This document shows positions 63,319-64,000 of a stretch of 64,000 nt of DNA, in pieces. The translations under genes were made by a program, and so were the position numbers. Source of the stretch: Tetranychus cinnabarinus. Its lineage: Eukaryota > Arthropoda > Arachnida > Trombidiformes > Tetranychidae. The notes beneath the pieces were generated by a model. The model saw only the letters and a list, made by a program, of their open reading frames with translations. It did no database searches and was not told the origin of the DNA. Location: assembly GCA_022266195.1 (NCBI GenBank), contig WHVY01000006.1, positions 2,914,001-2,978,000 on the forward strand, in the 5' to 3' direction. Within the stretch, counting starts at the first letter, position 1. Every line of letters begins with the position of its first letter.

Positions 63319-64000
63319 ATGGACGAGCAAATTCAATTGCCTTATACCGGAAAAACTTTTGAATATTTCGGTAAATTTGTTAGTTTACTAGTGTTTCCAC
63401 CTTTTAAATATGTTCAAACTTTGGTTGTGTTGGGAGTTGAGCCTCTTCCACTTTATGTAACCAAAACACCATTGGGTCAACCAATGTTGGCCTTCCCATC
63501 CATTATATCCATCGCTCGTCATATTTCTAAAGAATGCGGATTCTTCCATCTCTATACTGGTTTCCCTCTTATTGTGATCAATCGAATAATTCAAAGTCGT
63601 GTTCGAAAATTCCTTGCTCCCTACAAATTCCTCGGTGATCAGGTAATTCTTCAATCGATTCTCTAATACTCCAATTCAATGAATAATTTGAAACTTTTCT
63701 GCTTTTACAGAAAGAACCTCCTATATTTGGAACTTATTTCATGGAAAACATAAATTTACCTAGGGAAGATGAAGGAAGCGAAGCTGATGAATTAGAAGAT
63801 GTCGATGAAGAATTAGAAGAAGATGATTATGAAGAAATTGATGACTTCGAAGTTGAATTCCTTGTTTTAGGTAGTGATGACAGCTCGATAAATAGCGATG
63901 ATGTGTTGGCAGATTTGGATATTTCGCCAAATGATTCAAACCCACTGACAGAATTTGCAAACTTCTTATTCAATTTATCCAAAAGTATTCTCCAAACAAC
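63319..64000 (+). CDS. Mitochondrial carrier homolog (MTCH1/2-like), partial
   Basis: Exon 63319-63642 (108 codons) and exon 63711 to the window end, joined in phase 0; the gene continues beyond the window. The N-terminal part has the carrier-like repeat of MTCH proteins: FPPFKYVQTLVVLGVEPLPL, GQPMLAFPSIISIARHI and GFFHLYTGFPLIVINRIIQS, compare PLMYVKVLIQVGYEPLPP in human MTCH2. MTCH proteins sit in the mitochondrial outer membrane, where MTCH2 inserts tail-anchored proteins. Exon 2 begins with a very acidic stretch of about 60 residues (EADELEDVDEELEEDDYEEI) not present in human MTCH2 at this point, before what looks like the next helix (LTEFANFLFNLSKSI). This is a divergent member of the family. 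The start ATG is the first in frame. Confidence 0.75.

Noticed and set aside
1..64000. tRNA, rRNA or CRISPR arrays
   Set aside because: I saw no tRNA A/B-box pairs with a cloverleaf, no rRNA-like sequence and no spaced short repeats. The only large array is protein-coding.

Overview
The window is nuclear DNA from a compact, AT-rich arthropod genome: intron-containing genes with short GT-AG introns, closely packed on both strands, and no bacterial-style operons. A single-exon gene of about 14.8 kb encodes a secreted Ser/Ala/Gly repeat protein of the silk (fibroin) type. Together with the gene sizes and intron style this points to a silk-spinning mite, most likely a spider mite (Tetranychus-like). 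The species is inferred, not read directly.

Layout. 1-2.3 kb: 5' end of a JARID2-like PRC2 cofactor gene (-). 2.3-8.4 kb: gene-free, dominated by a giant imperfect palindrome of about 2.6 kb (4630-7235) plus a decayed relative. 8.45-10.16 kb: secreted Cu/Zn-SOD-like protein (+) that has lost two copper ligands and the active-site Arg. 12.1-14.1 kb: unrecognised coiled-coil protein (+). 14.3-18.2 kb, all (-): a cytochrome b5 with a CaaX-like tail instead of a membrane anchor, an Mtl/MIG-2-type Rho GTPase, and a PDE6D-type prenyl-binding protein. 19.5-25.2 kb: INPP5F/Sac2 phosphoinositide phosphatase (-), with a short inverted-repeat element in an intron. 26.4-27.6 kb: METTL6 tRNA methyltransferase (+). 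27.7-30.2 kb: NELF-C/D (-). 30.8-31.6 kb: pseudouridine-5'-phosphatase-like HAD enzyme (+). 31.8-33.8 kb: DUS3L tRNA-dihydrouridine synthase (-). 34.4-36.6 kb: gamma-tubulin complex component 4 (-), with a TATCGATA cluster upstream. 38.8-40.2 kb: ATF3/JDP2/Fos-like bZIP factor (-). 42.0-42.6 kb: RNA polymerase subunit RPB8 (-). 44.8-45.2 kb: possible orphan gene (+). 46.1-60.9 kb: giant fibroin (-) with a recognisable TATA/Inr promoter and poly(A) signal. 63.3 kb to the end: 5' part of a mitochondrial carrier homolog (MTCH) gene (+).

Most genes are unrelated housekeeping functions: chromatin and transcription (JARID2, NELF-C/D, RPB8, bZIP), tRNA modification (METTL6, DUS3L), phosphoinositide and small-GTPase signalling (INPP5F, Mtl, PDE6D), and microtubule nucleation (GCP4). 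Two neighbouring genes, DUS3L and GCP4, each have a diverged gene fragment elsewhere in the window (37.2 kb and 62.0 kb), which indicates local segmental duplication. The most distinctive object is the fibroin: 42 anchor-to-anchor repeat intervals, 37 of them exactly 336 bp (112 codons), with evidence of recombination or gene conversion between units. Multi-exon models were built by hand from splice consensus, reading-frame continuity and remembered protein families. Coordinates of exon ends are therefore predictions.
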